From an uncultured Bacteroidales bacterium (GTDB lineage Bacteria; Bacteroidota; Bacteroidia; Bacteroidales; Paludibacteraceae): a DNA stretch of 36,976 nt. This document shows positions 15,814-24,139 of the stretch, in pieces (position 1 is the first letter of the stretch; each line of letters begins with the position of its first letter). Below the pieces are notes generated by a model. That model was not told the origin of the DNA, made no database searches, and was given only the letters and a program-made list of their open reading frames with translations. Position numbers and translations under genes: made by a program. The DNA is taken from assembly GCA_902798015.1 (NCBI GenBank), contig CADBVL010000007.1:1-36976 (forward strand), read 5' to 3'.

Positions 15814-17605
15814 GGCGGCTGACAGAGGTTAGAATTTCGTATGTGATTGTACCGAGTTTATCGGCGAGTTCTTGTAAAGGCATGTGTTCGCCGAATACTT
15901 CGACAACATCTCCGGGCCGCGCGTCAGTGCCTGTGATATCCACCATTGCCTGGTCCATACAGACATTGCCTACAACGGGACAACGCTTGCCGCGCACCCA
16001 CACTTCCCCGCCATAGTTCGAGAAACGGCGGTCGAAGCCATCCGCGTAGCCGATTGGAATGACGGCAATGACACGATCTTCAGCGAGCTTGGTATGACGG
16101 CCATAACCGATGGTCTCTCCAGCTTTGACGGTCTTGACGGAAAGGATAGTGGTTTCCAGCGTGCAGACATTGCGTAACTTCGCGCCGGCGAACGAGAAAC
16201 CATAGAGACCGATGCCGAGACGGCACATATCGAATTGGAAGTCCGAGAATCGCTCTATGCCCGCAGAGTTACATATATGCTTGATGACCGGATAGTTCAG
16301 ACCTGCTTTCAGTTCCTCTGCACAGGAATCGAAATAACGAATCTGCTGAAGGGTAAAGTCATCAAACTGCGCTTCATCAGAACCTGCGAGATGGGAAAAG
16401 ACCGATGCTACGCGTACGGCTTTCTGGTGGGTCAGACGATCCAAGAGCCAAGGTATGTCTTCTTTGTAGAAGCCCAACCGGTGCATGCCCGAGTCGATTT
16501 TAATATGAACAGGAATACTCTCCAGTCCCTTAGTCTCAGCAGCCGCTATGACGGTCTTGAGCGACTGATGGGAATAGACGTTCGGCTCGAGGTTATTTTC
16601 GAGTATCAAGTCCATCGCAGCGACTTCCGGGTCCATGATGATGATGGGCAGGGTGATGCCTGCGCGGCGCAGTTCCACTCCTTCATCGGCAACAGCGACC
16701 GCCAGATAATCCACGAGTCCGGAAGCCTGAAGGGCTTTGCTCACCTCTACGCTTCCTGCACCGTAAGCGAATGCTTTGACCATGCAGGTCAGTTTGGTTG
16801 TCGGTTTCAGTTTGGAACGGAAATAACGGACGTTATCGGTGAGTGCCGAAAGGTTCACTTTGAGCACCGTCTCATGCGTCTGCTGCAGGATACGTGCAGC
16901 GATGGTTTCTTCGTCATATCCTAATGCCCGCATGACCGCGGCACATGTGCGCACGTTCTGGTGGGTCGGATCCTCGATGACCGTTTGCGAGTGCACGAAG
17001 AGTTTCATCTTCTCCGCGCGTTTCTGCTCGAGGGAGTCGAAGTTCTCATCGTGCTCATGTCCGATATAGGTGATTACGCCTATGGTCGGACGAATGATAT
17101 GCTCGAGGCGTTCCATCTCCCCGGGCTGGGAGATGCCGGCTTCAAAGATGGCGAGTTGGCCTAACCCTGCCCCTTCCCCGGAAGGAAGGGAAGTGAGTTG
17201 CCACACAGAGAGGGGGACACCAATCTGGGAGTTGTAGGATTTGGGCGAACGGATGATGGTGTAGTCATCTTTGAGAAGTTGGTACAGCCACTCTTTGACG
17301 ACCGTCTTACCGTTGGAGCCGGTAATGGCAATTACAGTGCCAGTAAACTGGCTGCGCACGTAGGCAGCGAGGGCTTGCAGCGCCGCGAGAGAGTCTCCTG
17401 TCACGAAGGCTTGTACGCCTTGTGCCTGCAGTTCAGGGATATACTTCGCACCATCGTTCTTATCCGTCTTGAGAGCGAAAAAGAGCGTGTCCTGCTGGGA
17501 TTTCAACTGGCGGCTGTCTGTCAGCAGGTAACGGATCTCGAGCGAGTCATCACCCGTCACCTCTGCGATGTCACCGATAGCCTTTTTTATTTCCGATAGT
17601 TTCAT
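15785..17605 (-). CDS. MurF-alanine racemase fusion with a shortened MurF half
   Basis: 606 residues from the ATG at 17605; an upstream start is rejected because it precedes the promoter. In Bacteroidetes MurF (adds D-Ala-D-Ala to UDP-MurNAc-tripeptide) is fused to alanine racemase in a protein of about 820 residues. Here the racemase half (about 245-606) is complete: PLP lysine in VKAFAYG (Lys277), the GYGRH and IPIGYADGF motifs. The MurF half keeps the N-terminal domain, ATP loop GSNGKT (96-101) and ITYIGHEHDENF. It lacks part of the central domain (after VIEDP, near 212) and the whole C-terminal domain with its NDSYN-type motif (after RILQ, near 242), about 200 residues in all, without a frame break. 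Residues 139-150 (SLPSGEGAGLGQ) come from a palindromic element. Racemase activity is likely, ligase activity doubtful. Confidence 0.9.
   Translation of the reverse strand: MKLSEIKKAIGDIAEVTGDDSLEIRYLLTDSRQLKSQQDTLFFALKTDKNDGAKYIPELQAQGVQAFVTGDSLAALQALAAYVRSQFTGTVIAITGSNGKTVVKEWLYQLLKDDYTIIRSPKSYNSQIGVPLSVWQLTSLPSGEGAGLGQLAIFEAGISQPGEMERLEHIIRPTIGVITYIGHEHDENFDSLEQKRAEKMKLFVHSQTVIEDPTHQNVRTCAAVMRALGYDEETIAARILQQTHETVLKVNLSALTDNVRYFRSKLKPTTKLTCMVKAFAYGAGSVEVSKALQASGLVDYLAVAVADEGVELRRAGITLPIIIMDPEVAAMDLILENNLEPNVYSHQSLKTVIAAAETKGLESIPVHIKIDSGMHRLGFYKEDIPWLLDRLTHQKAVRVASVFSHLAGSDEAQFDDFTLQQIRYFDSCAEELKAGLNYPVIKHICNSAGIERFSDFQFDMCRLGIGLYGFSFAGAKLRNVCTLETTILSVKTVKAGETIGYGRHTKLAEDRVIAVIPIGYADGFDRRFSNYGGEVWVRGKRCPVVGNVCMDQAMVDITGTDARPGDVVEVFGEHMPLQELADKLGTITYEILTSVSRRVQRVYFYE
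17160..17197. repeat. Palindromic element in the MurF half, reverse orientation
   Basis: CCTAACCCTG, then the stem CCCCTTCC-CC-GGAAGGAAGGG. Same design as 12948, but the host gene reads the other strand, giving LPSGEGAGLG. In frame between LSVWQLT and LAIFEAG, which are normally only a few residues apart. Confidence 0.78.
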
Positions 17606-17626
17606 TGTGTTTGACCTTTGCGGCCG

Positions 17627-17658
17627 CAAAGGTACGGAAAAATTTCCATATACGCAAA
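17627..17658 (-). promoter_or_regulatory. Promoter of murF-alr
   Basis: Minus strand: TTTG (17655-17658) continuing CGTATAT, 20 nt, TACCTTTG (17627-17634). The -7 box is half of a perfect 20-bp palindrome ACCTTTGCGGCCGCAAAGGT at 17614-17633 that covers the predicted start. The leader is only about 15-20 nt. It probably also serves the ABC ATPase gene downstream. Confidence 0.88.
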
Positions 17659-17672
17659 TAAAAGTGCAAAAA

Positions 17673-20402
17673 TCAATCAAAGGAGCGGACGGAGCGGCGG
17701 CAGAGGGTGAGGAAGGGACAGTAACTCTTGCATTTGCCCTCCTCGCATGGTGGAAATTCCGTCACCGTGGCAATCTCTTGGATTTTTGACTGCAAGGCAG
17801 GCAGGAAGGTATCTTGCAGGTCGCGGTAATTGCTCACGACAGCCTTATCGACCTTTACCGTCGTAGGCAGGTCCGTCAGTTTATGACTGCAGAAGAAGAG
17901 GTTGGGTTCAATCGGCAAATCCAGCTTCTCATGGACCATGACGGCATGGCTGTACATGAGTGTCTGCCGCACGTAGTTTTTCTCGGGCTGCTCCATCCAC
18001 TGCTCGGTGGAAGCGGCGAGTTTGTCGGATTTGTAACCGCCGGATTTATAGTCCACCACGCGTATTTTCTCCTGTCCTGCCGGGCCATATATATCCAGAC
18101 GGTCGATGATACCGCCTATCTCCAACGGTCCGACATTCTCCACCTCCATCTGGAAATAGCGCGGAGCTTCAAGCAGGTAGATCTGCAGTCCGACCTCTGC
18201 ATCGACTTTGTCGCGTTCCAAGATATTGAGCACAAAACGCATGATGATCTCGTTCTCACTCAGATGCTGCGATGGATCATGCTCATTGATTTTCTCGTAC
18301 GCTTTGTTCAGCGCCTCGTTCAGGTGCTCCGTATCGCTGATTGCTGCTATCTGTTCGGGCGTGACGCGAACCGGACGGGTGTTGTCGCAACCCAGGTAGT
18401 GTTTGTACAGATACTCCATGGAGGCGTGGACGTAAGTGCCTAACTCTGCCGGCGTGAATTGTGCCTCCTCTTTCTCCTCGCCCTTCAGTTTTTGAATATA
18501 CTGCAGGCAGAACCTGCGCGGACACTCGATGTAGGTATTGATCGCACTGGGCGAGAGATGGTCGGGACGGGTGGATGCAAAGGATGTACCGCTCGTTCCC
18601 AAACGCGCATCGTCTATTTCGGGTAAAATATTCGGTTCCTGCAGTGTCTGTTTGAGCACATGGAATTCCGGTGAGTAAATCATCTGCATGATGAAGCGCG
18701 ACATGCCTTTACTATTCTCGGCACCGTCAATCGAAGTATAGAGGACGGTGGTATCGCCCGTCCGGCAGATGAGACGGAAGAAGTTATAGGCATAAATGGT
18801 TGCTTTCTCGTCCGGAGTCTGCATCGAGTACGCCTTGCGCAAGTAATAGGGGATGAAACTGTTGTCCGTCTGGTGTTGGGGAATGACCCCTTCATCGGCA
18901 TTGAGAATCAGCAACTTGTCAAAATCCATCATTCGTGTCTCGAGGACTCCCATAATCTGGATGTCCGTGATGGGTTCGCCATGGAAAGGCATAGTTACGT
19001 CCTCCATCGTGCGACGCATGAGCAGGCGAAGCAACTTAAGCGTAAAGGGCACCCCCTCCAAGCCGTTTGTAAGAATCGAACGCATCTGGTTGGTGACTTT
19101 GCGGACCTGATATTCCGACTCCAGAATCAGCAGGTCTTTCCAGTTCATCGTTTCAGCATTCTCCGTCTCATCCGTTTGGGAGTTTTCTTCATCATTTACC
19201 GGCCAGAGGTCTTCGATGAGTGCATCGATCAATTCAGGCGTTACCGTTTGCTCGGCATCGCCTCGCGCTTTGTCGTAGAGCCACCCGAGCGCCCGCGAGA
19301 AAATCTGCGTGTTCTTTAGCGGGAAGCCTTTGGTAATATTCACAGGTTCCGATTCTGTCCCTCCGGGGAGGGTGATAGCAGGAATCGTATAGATGACCGA
19401 TTCGAGCATCGATTCGTCGCAGATAACCACCCCTACCCGTTGTCCGTGCTCCGTGTAGTTCGCGAGCAACCACTGGTGTACGAACTGGGCTTGTGACTCA
19501 CGCGAAGGACATGCCACCACCGTCAGGTCTTTGGGGAATGACGTGCGCACAGTCTGCTGTATCTCCGGCGCGTTGTCGCCCAAAGCAGCGCTGTTGAGCT
19601 GGGCAAAATGGAAGGCTTTGCTGTTCGTTCGAAAATCCGGCACGAAGTCCCAATAGAACATCGCCTGACCGTTCGCCTTCAGCCGCTCCATCAATTCCCG
19701 CTCTACGGGCAGCAAGTAGTTAAAGCCGACGAAGATATACGTGCGTCCCGCAATCTGTTTTTGGACGGACTCTTCGTTCCAAGCCTCAATGACTGCCCTC
19801 TGACGCATTCCGGCATAACCTTTTTGCTCCGCTTTCAATTCCTCGTGTAGCGCTTTGTACAACTCGTAGAGTTGATCCCATATCACAGCATACCGACTGT
19901 ATATCGAATCGGGACCATGCTGCGCATTGGGATTGATGAGTATGTTGAGCCGTTCACGGATATCCTTATCCAGTTGGAGTTTTTCCAATGTATTGGCGGC
20001 GATTGCGTTATCAAAGAAAGCAGGTACCTGCTCCGCCGGCATGGAGGCGTCCACGTTTGTGAAGTCGGCAATCATCTGCCTGCCCCAACCGTAGAACATG
20101 TCAAGCGGCATGAGGTCCGTGTCGCCTTCGTTGAGACGGCGGTAATGGCGGTAGAGACGCAGGATTGTAAACAGTTCATCCTCGGAGTAGAGGGGACTGA
20201 GGGCATCTTGCAGCTGAGTAAGCGTCTTCACGTCCGGTGACCAGATGGCTTTGCGTCCCTGCTCTTGCTGCAGACACATCAACTCGTTTTTCAAGATCAA
20301 TCCTGCACGATGGGAAGGCAACACCAGCGTGGTATTACTCAACTGACTCCATTCGATATGCTCCACGATGGAATGCGCTGTTTGTTCCAGAAATGATTTC
20401 AT
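17673..20402 (-). CDS. AddB-like PD-(D/E)XK nuclease subunit
   Basis: 909 residues; partner of the helicase-nuclease upstream in an AddAB/RecBCD-type complex that processes double-strand breaks. The N-terminus starts TTLVLPSHRAGLILKNELM, the degenerate helicase start typical of AddB. Helicase-like repeats follow up to about 600, including ILNADEGVIPQ. The C-terminal nuclease has GGIIDRLDIYG and RVVDYKSGGYKSD (catalytic Asp, Asp, Lys). Four cysteines suited to an iron-sulfur cluster are present: one in YIECPRRFC and three in the end block CEEGKCKSYCPFLTLC. Its start overlaps the helicase stop by 4 bp (ATGA), so the two are translationally coupled. A small palindrome at 19359-19372 falls in the loop ITLPGGTESEP. 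Functional naming rests on family features, not tests. Confidence 0.9.
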   Translation of the reverse strand: MKSFLEQTAHSIVEHIEWSQLSNTTLVLPSHRAGLILKNELMCLQQEQGRKAIWSPDVKTLTQLQDALSPLYSEDELFTILRLYRHYRRLNEGDTDLMPLDMFYGWGRQMIADFTNVDASMPAEQVPAFFDNAIAANTLEKLQLDKDIRERLNILINPNAQHGPDSIYSRYAVIWDQLYELYKALHEELKAEQKGYAGMRQRAVIEAWNEESVQKQIAGRTYIFVGFNYLLPVERELMERLKANGQAMFYWDFVPDFRTNSKAFHFAQLNSAALGDNAPEIQQTVRTSFPKDLTVVACPSRESQAQFVHQWLLANYTEHGQRVGVVICDESMLESVIYTIPAITLPGGTESEPVNITKGFPLKNTQIFSRALGWLYDKARGDAEQTVTPELIDALIEDLWPVNDEENSQTDETENAETMNWKDLLILESEYQVRKVTNQMRSILTNGLEGVPFTLKLLRLLMRRTMEDVTMPFHGEPITDIQIMGVLETRMMDFDKLLILNADEGVIPQHQTDNSFIPYYLRKAYSMQTPDEKATIYAYNFFRLICRTGDTTVLYTSIDGAENSKGMSRFIMQMIYSPEFHVLKQTLQEPNILPEIDDARLGTSGTSFASTRPDHLSPSAINTYIECPRRFCLQYIQKLKGEEKEEAQFTPAELGTYVHASMEYLYKHYLGCDNTRPVRVTPEQIAAISDTEHLNEALNKAYEKINEHDPSQHLSENEIIMRFVLNILERDKVDAEVGLQIYLLEAPRYFQMEVENVGPLEIGGIIDRLDIYGPAGQEKIRVVDYKSGGYKSDKLAASTEQWMEQPEKNYVRQTLMYSHAVMVHEKLDLPIEPNLFFCSHKLTDLPTTVKVDKAVVSNYRDLQDTFLPALQSKIQEIATVTEFPPCEEGKCKSYCPFLTLCRRSVRSFD
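19359..19372. repeat. Small palindrome in addB-like gene, possible element
   Basis: CCCTCC-GG-GGAGGG. It sits where relatives have a shorter loop before the VNIT(K/M)GFPL motif, and may be a trimmed copy of the GC-rich palindromic element. Weaker than the other copies. Confidence 0.4.
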
Positions 20403-23400
20403 TCTTTCCCTCCTTTCACTTCAACGAGTCTGTTCTCTCTCGCAAACCACAAGAACCCTTTCACGTGCGGGTGACCAAGGGTGAGCAGAGCATCCATGTA
20501 TTGGCGTATCTGCGTGATATAGTGGTCATTCCAGCGCCCGAATTTATAGTCGAGCACGATGGCGTCATTCGTATGTTTGTCTATCATAACGCGGTCAGGC
20601 CGTATCTCTTTATGGTCACGCATGATGCCTTTCTCGAGTTTGAGTTCCCACGGATCAACGAACCAGCTACGCATTTGTTCGTTGCCTTTCCAGGCGGAGG
20701 AGATAAGTGTTTTCAGTTCCTCCCGCTGTTTCTTGTCACGTATTTCTCCTCGCGTCTCGAAGTCATCGAGTACGGCGTCCAGGTCATCAGCCTTATGGAT
20801 GTTCGCGAAAATCTCGTGACAGAGCGTGCCTTCTTCCATCCTCGCTACGCGGCGGTAGGCTTCGTTGCCGTTCTCCGTGTAGAGTGCACCTTCCTGCGAC
20901 TGGATGAAACGCACCCGGTCACTATTCGCCCATAACTCCGCCTTCAACTGTGCCGCAGGTTCTTGCCGGACAGACCGGACTACCACTTGTCCCTGTTCAT
21001 ATTCCATGCCTTGATATGCCACGAGGTAGACACCTACATGTTTAGGTGCTTTGCCCTCTTTGGTGAGTTTATAGTCGGTAAAGATGAAGAGGTTGTCCTC
21101 TGCACGGGTAAGTGCCACGTACAGCATATTCAGGCTGTCCACGCGCAGGTTCATGTGTTCCTCTATATAGTGTGCGCTATACGCCGAGTCCTCCATCTCG
21201 GAATGGTTCGGTACGGGAATATAATCATGTCCCTCCTCCAGCACAGACGCTATCGGACACCATATTTTTGAAGACGCTTTGCCTTCATCCATCGCCCAGT
21301 TACAGAAGGGGACAAAGAGTGTCTGTGCCTGCAGACCTTTGCTCTTATGGATAGTCATGATGCGTATCGCACCTTCAGCGGCGGCAGGAATGGGTTTCTC
21401 ATGCATCGTCTCATCCCAATATTGCAGGAACTGCTTGATGTCACTTCCGTAGGCAGAGACGTAATCACGCGTGCGGTCGAGCAGGTTATTGAGATAGGCA
21501 GTCTCTGTCCCACAGTACTGTCCCTGCTCGTCCGTCAACAGGATTTTAATCAGTTCGCATACAGCTTCGTACAAAGGTGTGCGCAGAGAGACTTGATTAC
21601 GTATCTTTTCGAGGACATCGGGTTTGCCGACCACCAGTTCGACTTGATGTGCAGCCACCTGGTCATCTTTGTTGATCACCCATCGCAGCGCCGCAATCAG
21701 GGCGTTCACCGCCTCCGAAGCATCTAGTTGGAAACTGGAGGCAGATACAAAGGAGGTTTTACACAGGTTTGGGTACTGTTCCGGATTAAGAAACGCGTGT
21801 GCACTTGTGATGAGTTGCGCGTCTGCACCACCGCGAACGAGAACCATCATATCCGAGGGATGGATGTCCGGCAACAACTGCTCCATTGTATCGAATAGTT
21901 GCGTCAAGCAATCATCCTTGGTCTCCAGCGCAGAGAAATGCACATATCCGCCTTTCTTCTTGTCTGCCTGATAGAACTGCGCCAGGTCTTCCTCGCGGAA
22001 CTGTTCATCGTAGATACGACGGATGAGAGCCGGTTCGTCTTCGCGCAAGTTGTCATGGAAATCCGCATAATGGTCCATGATGTATCGGAAGAAAGACAAA
22101 TTAAACCGCACCACTTCTTCACTACTACGGAAGTTCTTCTGCAAGGACGTGAAAAGGGGGTTAAGCCGGTCCTTCGTCAGCTCATTCGTTTCTTCATTCG
22201 TCAACCCGTCCATGATATGCCAATCGCCGTTACGCCAACGATAGATGGACTGCTTGATATCTCCCACGATGAGCATGGTATTACCTTCTCCCGCCACCAG
22301 TTCCTGCAACAACTTCCCGATGACGCTCCATTGCAGTTTACTTGTATCCTGAAACTCGTCTATCAGTACATGATGGTAACGGATACCTGCTTTCTCAAGG
22401 ATGAAATCAGCGTCCCCTTCTCTGAGGGCGCTATCCAGGATGCTCGCTGTCCGGCTTAGGAGAGCACAGTTGGCTTCGTTCAGGTTCCGCTGGATGATAC
22501 GTTGCAGGGAGGTCATCAATTGTGTCTCGTAACTGAGTGCGACCGACAAGTCTATCGTGTCATAAAAAGCCTGGCAACGATGTGCGGCATCGGTCATGGC
22601 AACCGCCATATCCGCGACATATGGGGGCACTTTGGCCCAACGCCCATCCCGGTTGACGGCGTTCTTATAATAACCTTCCGACAGACCGCGGAAACAAAAC
22701 TCTTTTTTAAGATCTCCGGGGTTGTCGAGGCTCGTACGTATTTGCGTCAAGGCATCATTGATGGCATTGACGGCATGTCCTCCGTACGATTTATCCAGCG
22801 GCTCCGCGCTCAATTCTCTCCAGCGCGCCTCTAACTCTTCGCGCAGCCGGATAATCTCAGGCGATGTCTCCCGTTTGGCGGCCAAGCGTTCGCGGCGCTG
22901 CGTGATCTGCTGTGCATCAAAGATGATCTCACCGCGTGATTCTAACATCTGCACCGATTCGTTATACAACTCTTTTGCCAGAGCAACCAAACTCTTCTTG
23001 ATATACACCGTTCCTTCCTGCTCGAGGCGCACGTACAGAAAATCCCGCATGATAACAAGGTCCTGCTCGGTCATCTCAGTCGTCAGCAACTGGTCCACTG
23101 CTTCGCTGATCACATGATCGACATCCAGTTCGGTGTTCATTCCCGCACTCTGATGCAACATGCCGGCGAGGCCACTGAGAAGGGTTTGCAGAAACGAGTC
23201 GATGGTCTGTATCTTCACGTTGTCGAAATCGACCAACATCTGCTTGAAGCACCATTCAGCGCGGGACTGCATCCATGACGCATCCTTGTCGCGGTTTCGG
23301 AACATGAAAGAGCGCACGGAATCGATGAAATTGGCGTCCGCTGTCCCCTGCCAAATCTCGTACAGATTCTTCAAGATACGCTCGCTCATCTCCGACGTAG

Positions 23401-23554
23401 CCTTATTGGTAAAGGTGACGGCAAGGATAGAACGATAATCCTCACCGCTCATCAAAAGACCGATGTAATAGGCAGCGAGGGTGAAGGTCTTACCCGTACC
23501 GGCGGACGCTTTGCACACCGTCACGGGATGATGCATGTCAATACGCGGATTCAT
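20399..23554 (-). CDS. AddA-like UvrD-family helicase-nuclease
   Basis: 1051 residues. Superfamily 1A motifs in order: Walker A ASAGTGKTFTLA (residues 16-27), Ia VTFTNKATSEMSERIL, II LIDEFQDTSKLQW, III IVGDIKQSIYRWR, V RIMTIHKSKGLQAQTLFVP, VI LYVALTRAEDNLFIF. A C-terminal RecB-type nuclease follows: DRVMIDKHTNDAIVLDYKFGRW with TQIRQYMDAL. It unwinds and degrades DNA ends for recombinational repair together with the AddB-like subunit downstream. All ATPase and nuclease residues are present. It overlaps the MgtC stop by 4 bp and so belongs to the minus-strand transcript starting near 24025. Confidence 0.93.
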   Translation of the reverse strand: MNPRIDMHHPVTVCKASAGTGKTFTLAAYYIGLLMSGEDYRSILAVTFTNKATSEMSERILKNLYEIWQGTADANFIDSVRSFMFRNRDKDASWMQSRAEWCFKQMLVDFDNVKIQTIDSFLQTLLSGLAGMLHQSAGMNTELDVDHVISEAVDQLLTTEMTEQDLVIMRDFLYVRLEQEGTVYIKKSLVALAKELYNESVQMLESRGEIIFDAQQITQRRERLAAKRETSPEIIRLREELEARWRELSAEPLDKSYGGHAVNAINDALTQIRTSLDNPGDLKKEFCFRGLSEGYYKNAVNRDGRWAKVPPYVADMAVAMTDAAHRCQAFYDTIDLSVALSYETQLMTSLQRIIQRNLNEANCALLSRTASILDSALREGDADFILEKAGIRYHHVLIDEFQDTSKLQWSVIGKLLQELVAGEGNTMLIVGDIKQSIYRWRNGDWHIMDGLTNEETNELTKDRLNPLFTSLQKNFRSSEEVVRFNLSFFRYIMDHYADFHDNLREDEPALIRRIYDEQFREEDLAQFYQADKKKGGYVHFSALETKDDCLTQLFDTMEQLLPDIHPSDMMVLVRGGADAQLITSAHAFLNPEQYPNLCKTSFVSASSFQLDASEAVNALIAALRWVINKDDQVAAHQVELVVGKPDVLEKIRNQVSLRTPLYEAVCELIKILLTDEQGQYCGTETAYLNNLLDRTRDYVSAYGSDIKQFLQYWDETMHEKPIPAAAEGAIRIMTIHKSKGLQAQTLFVPFCNWAMDEGKASSKIWCPIASVLEEGHDYIPVPNHSEMEDSAYSAHYIEEHMNLRVDSLNMLYVALTRAEDNLFIFTDYKLTKEGKAPKHVGVYLVAYQGMEYEQGQVVVRSVRQEPAAQLKAELWANSDRVRFIQSQEGALYTENGNEAYRRVARMEEGTLCHEIFANIHKADDLDAVLDDFETRGEIRDKKQREELKTLISSAWKGNEQMRSWFVDPWELKLEKGIMRDHKEIRPDRVMIDKHTNDAIVLDYKFGRWNDHYITQIRQYMDALLTLGHPHVKGFLWFARENRLVEVKGGKE

Positions 23555-24009
23555 TTATGTTCGGGATGATCGTTGTGTTCGGGATGTTCACTACGGATGT
23601 GCTTAAAGAATAGGTTCACGGTCATGATAGCGATTGTTCCCAGGACTGCTTCAACGAACATGCCGTACCCGCACAGACAACCTATCGCGGCGGCGCACCA
23701 CACCGTAGCTGCGGTGGTCAGTCCTTTGACTGTGTCTCCATCTTTAAAGATGATGCCAGCACCGAGAAAGCCGATACCTGAAACAACCTGCGCGATAATG
23801 CGGCTGTTGTCACCACCGAAGATAGAAGGCGACATAAGTACGTAAAGGGCACCGCCAATAGCGATAAGCGACACCGTTCGCGTCCCCACCATCTTTCCGT
23901 GCAACTCACGCTCCAATCCAATGAGATAACCCAACGCGGTAGCCAGAATGATTTTCGTCAACAGCAACAACCAATCCGTCTGTAAAAAAGAATCAACAAT
24001 AGCATCCAT
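23551..24009 (-). CDS. MgtC/SapB family membrane protein
   Basis: 152 residues from the ATG at 24009; a start at 24078 would lie upstream of the promoter. MgtC signature GYLIGLERELHGKMVGTRTVSLIAIGGALY with four to five membrane helices, then GIGFLGAGIIFKDGDTVKGLTTAATVWCAAAIG. MgtC-type proteins act in magnesium limitation and in modulating membrane ATP synthase or K+ balance; which applies here is unknown. The C-terminal tail SEHPEHNDHPEHK is His-rich and arises from a tandem 18-bp duplication, possibly metal-binding. First gene of the MgtC-addA-addB transcript. Confidence 0.9.
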   Translation of the reverse strand: MDAIVDSFLQTDWLLLLTKIILATALGYLIGLERELHGKMVGTRTVSLIAIGGALYVLMSPSIFGGDNSRIIAQVVSGIGFLGAGIIFKDGDTVKGLTTAATVWCAAAIGCLCGYGMFVEAVLGTIAIMTVNLFFKHIRSEHPEHNDHPEHK

Positions 24010-24028
24010 AGTCTTCAAATTTTGCCTG

Positions 24029-24060
24029 CAAAGGTACGAATTTTTACTGATATATGCAAA
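24029..24060 (-). promoter_or_regulatory. Promoter of mgtC-addA-addB
   Basis: Minus strand: TTTG (24057-24060) continuing CATATAT, 20 nt, TACCTTTG (24029-24036). Its -33 box lies 4 bp from that of the divergent dxs promoter. The predicted start is about 10-20 nt before the chosen ATG. Confidence 0.88.
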
Positions 24061-24064
24061 TAAA

Positions 24065-24096
24065 TTTGCAAATATCAATTATTTGTTGTACTTTTG
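24065..24096 (+). promoter_or_regulatory. Promoter of dxs-trkA-trkH
   Basis: TTTG (24065-24068) continuing CAAATAT, 20 nt, TACTTTTG (24089-24096), followed by CAGCCG. Back to back with the mgtC promoter. Confidence 0.88.
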
Positions 24097-24139
24097 CAGC
24101 CGAATTTATTTTGCATATTTGTGCGCGTACGCGTAAATC

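Noticed and set aside
20237..23438. Several long plus-strand open frames
   Set aside because: Antisense to the addA- and addB-like genes, which carry complete helicase and nuclease motif sets.
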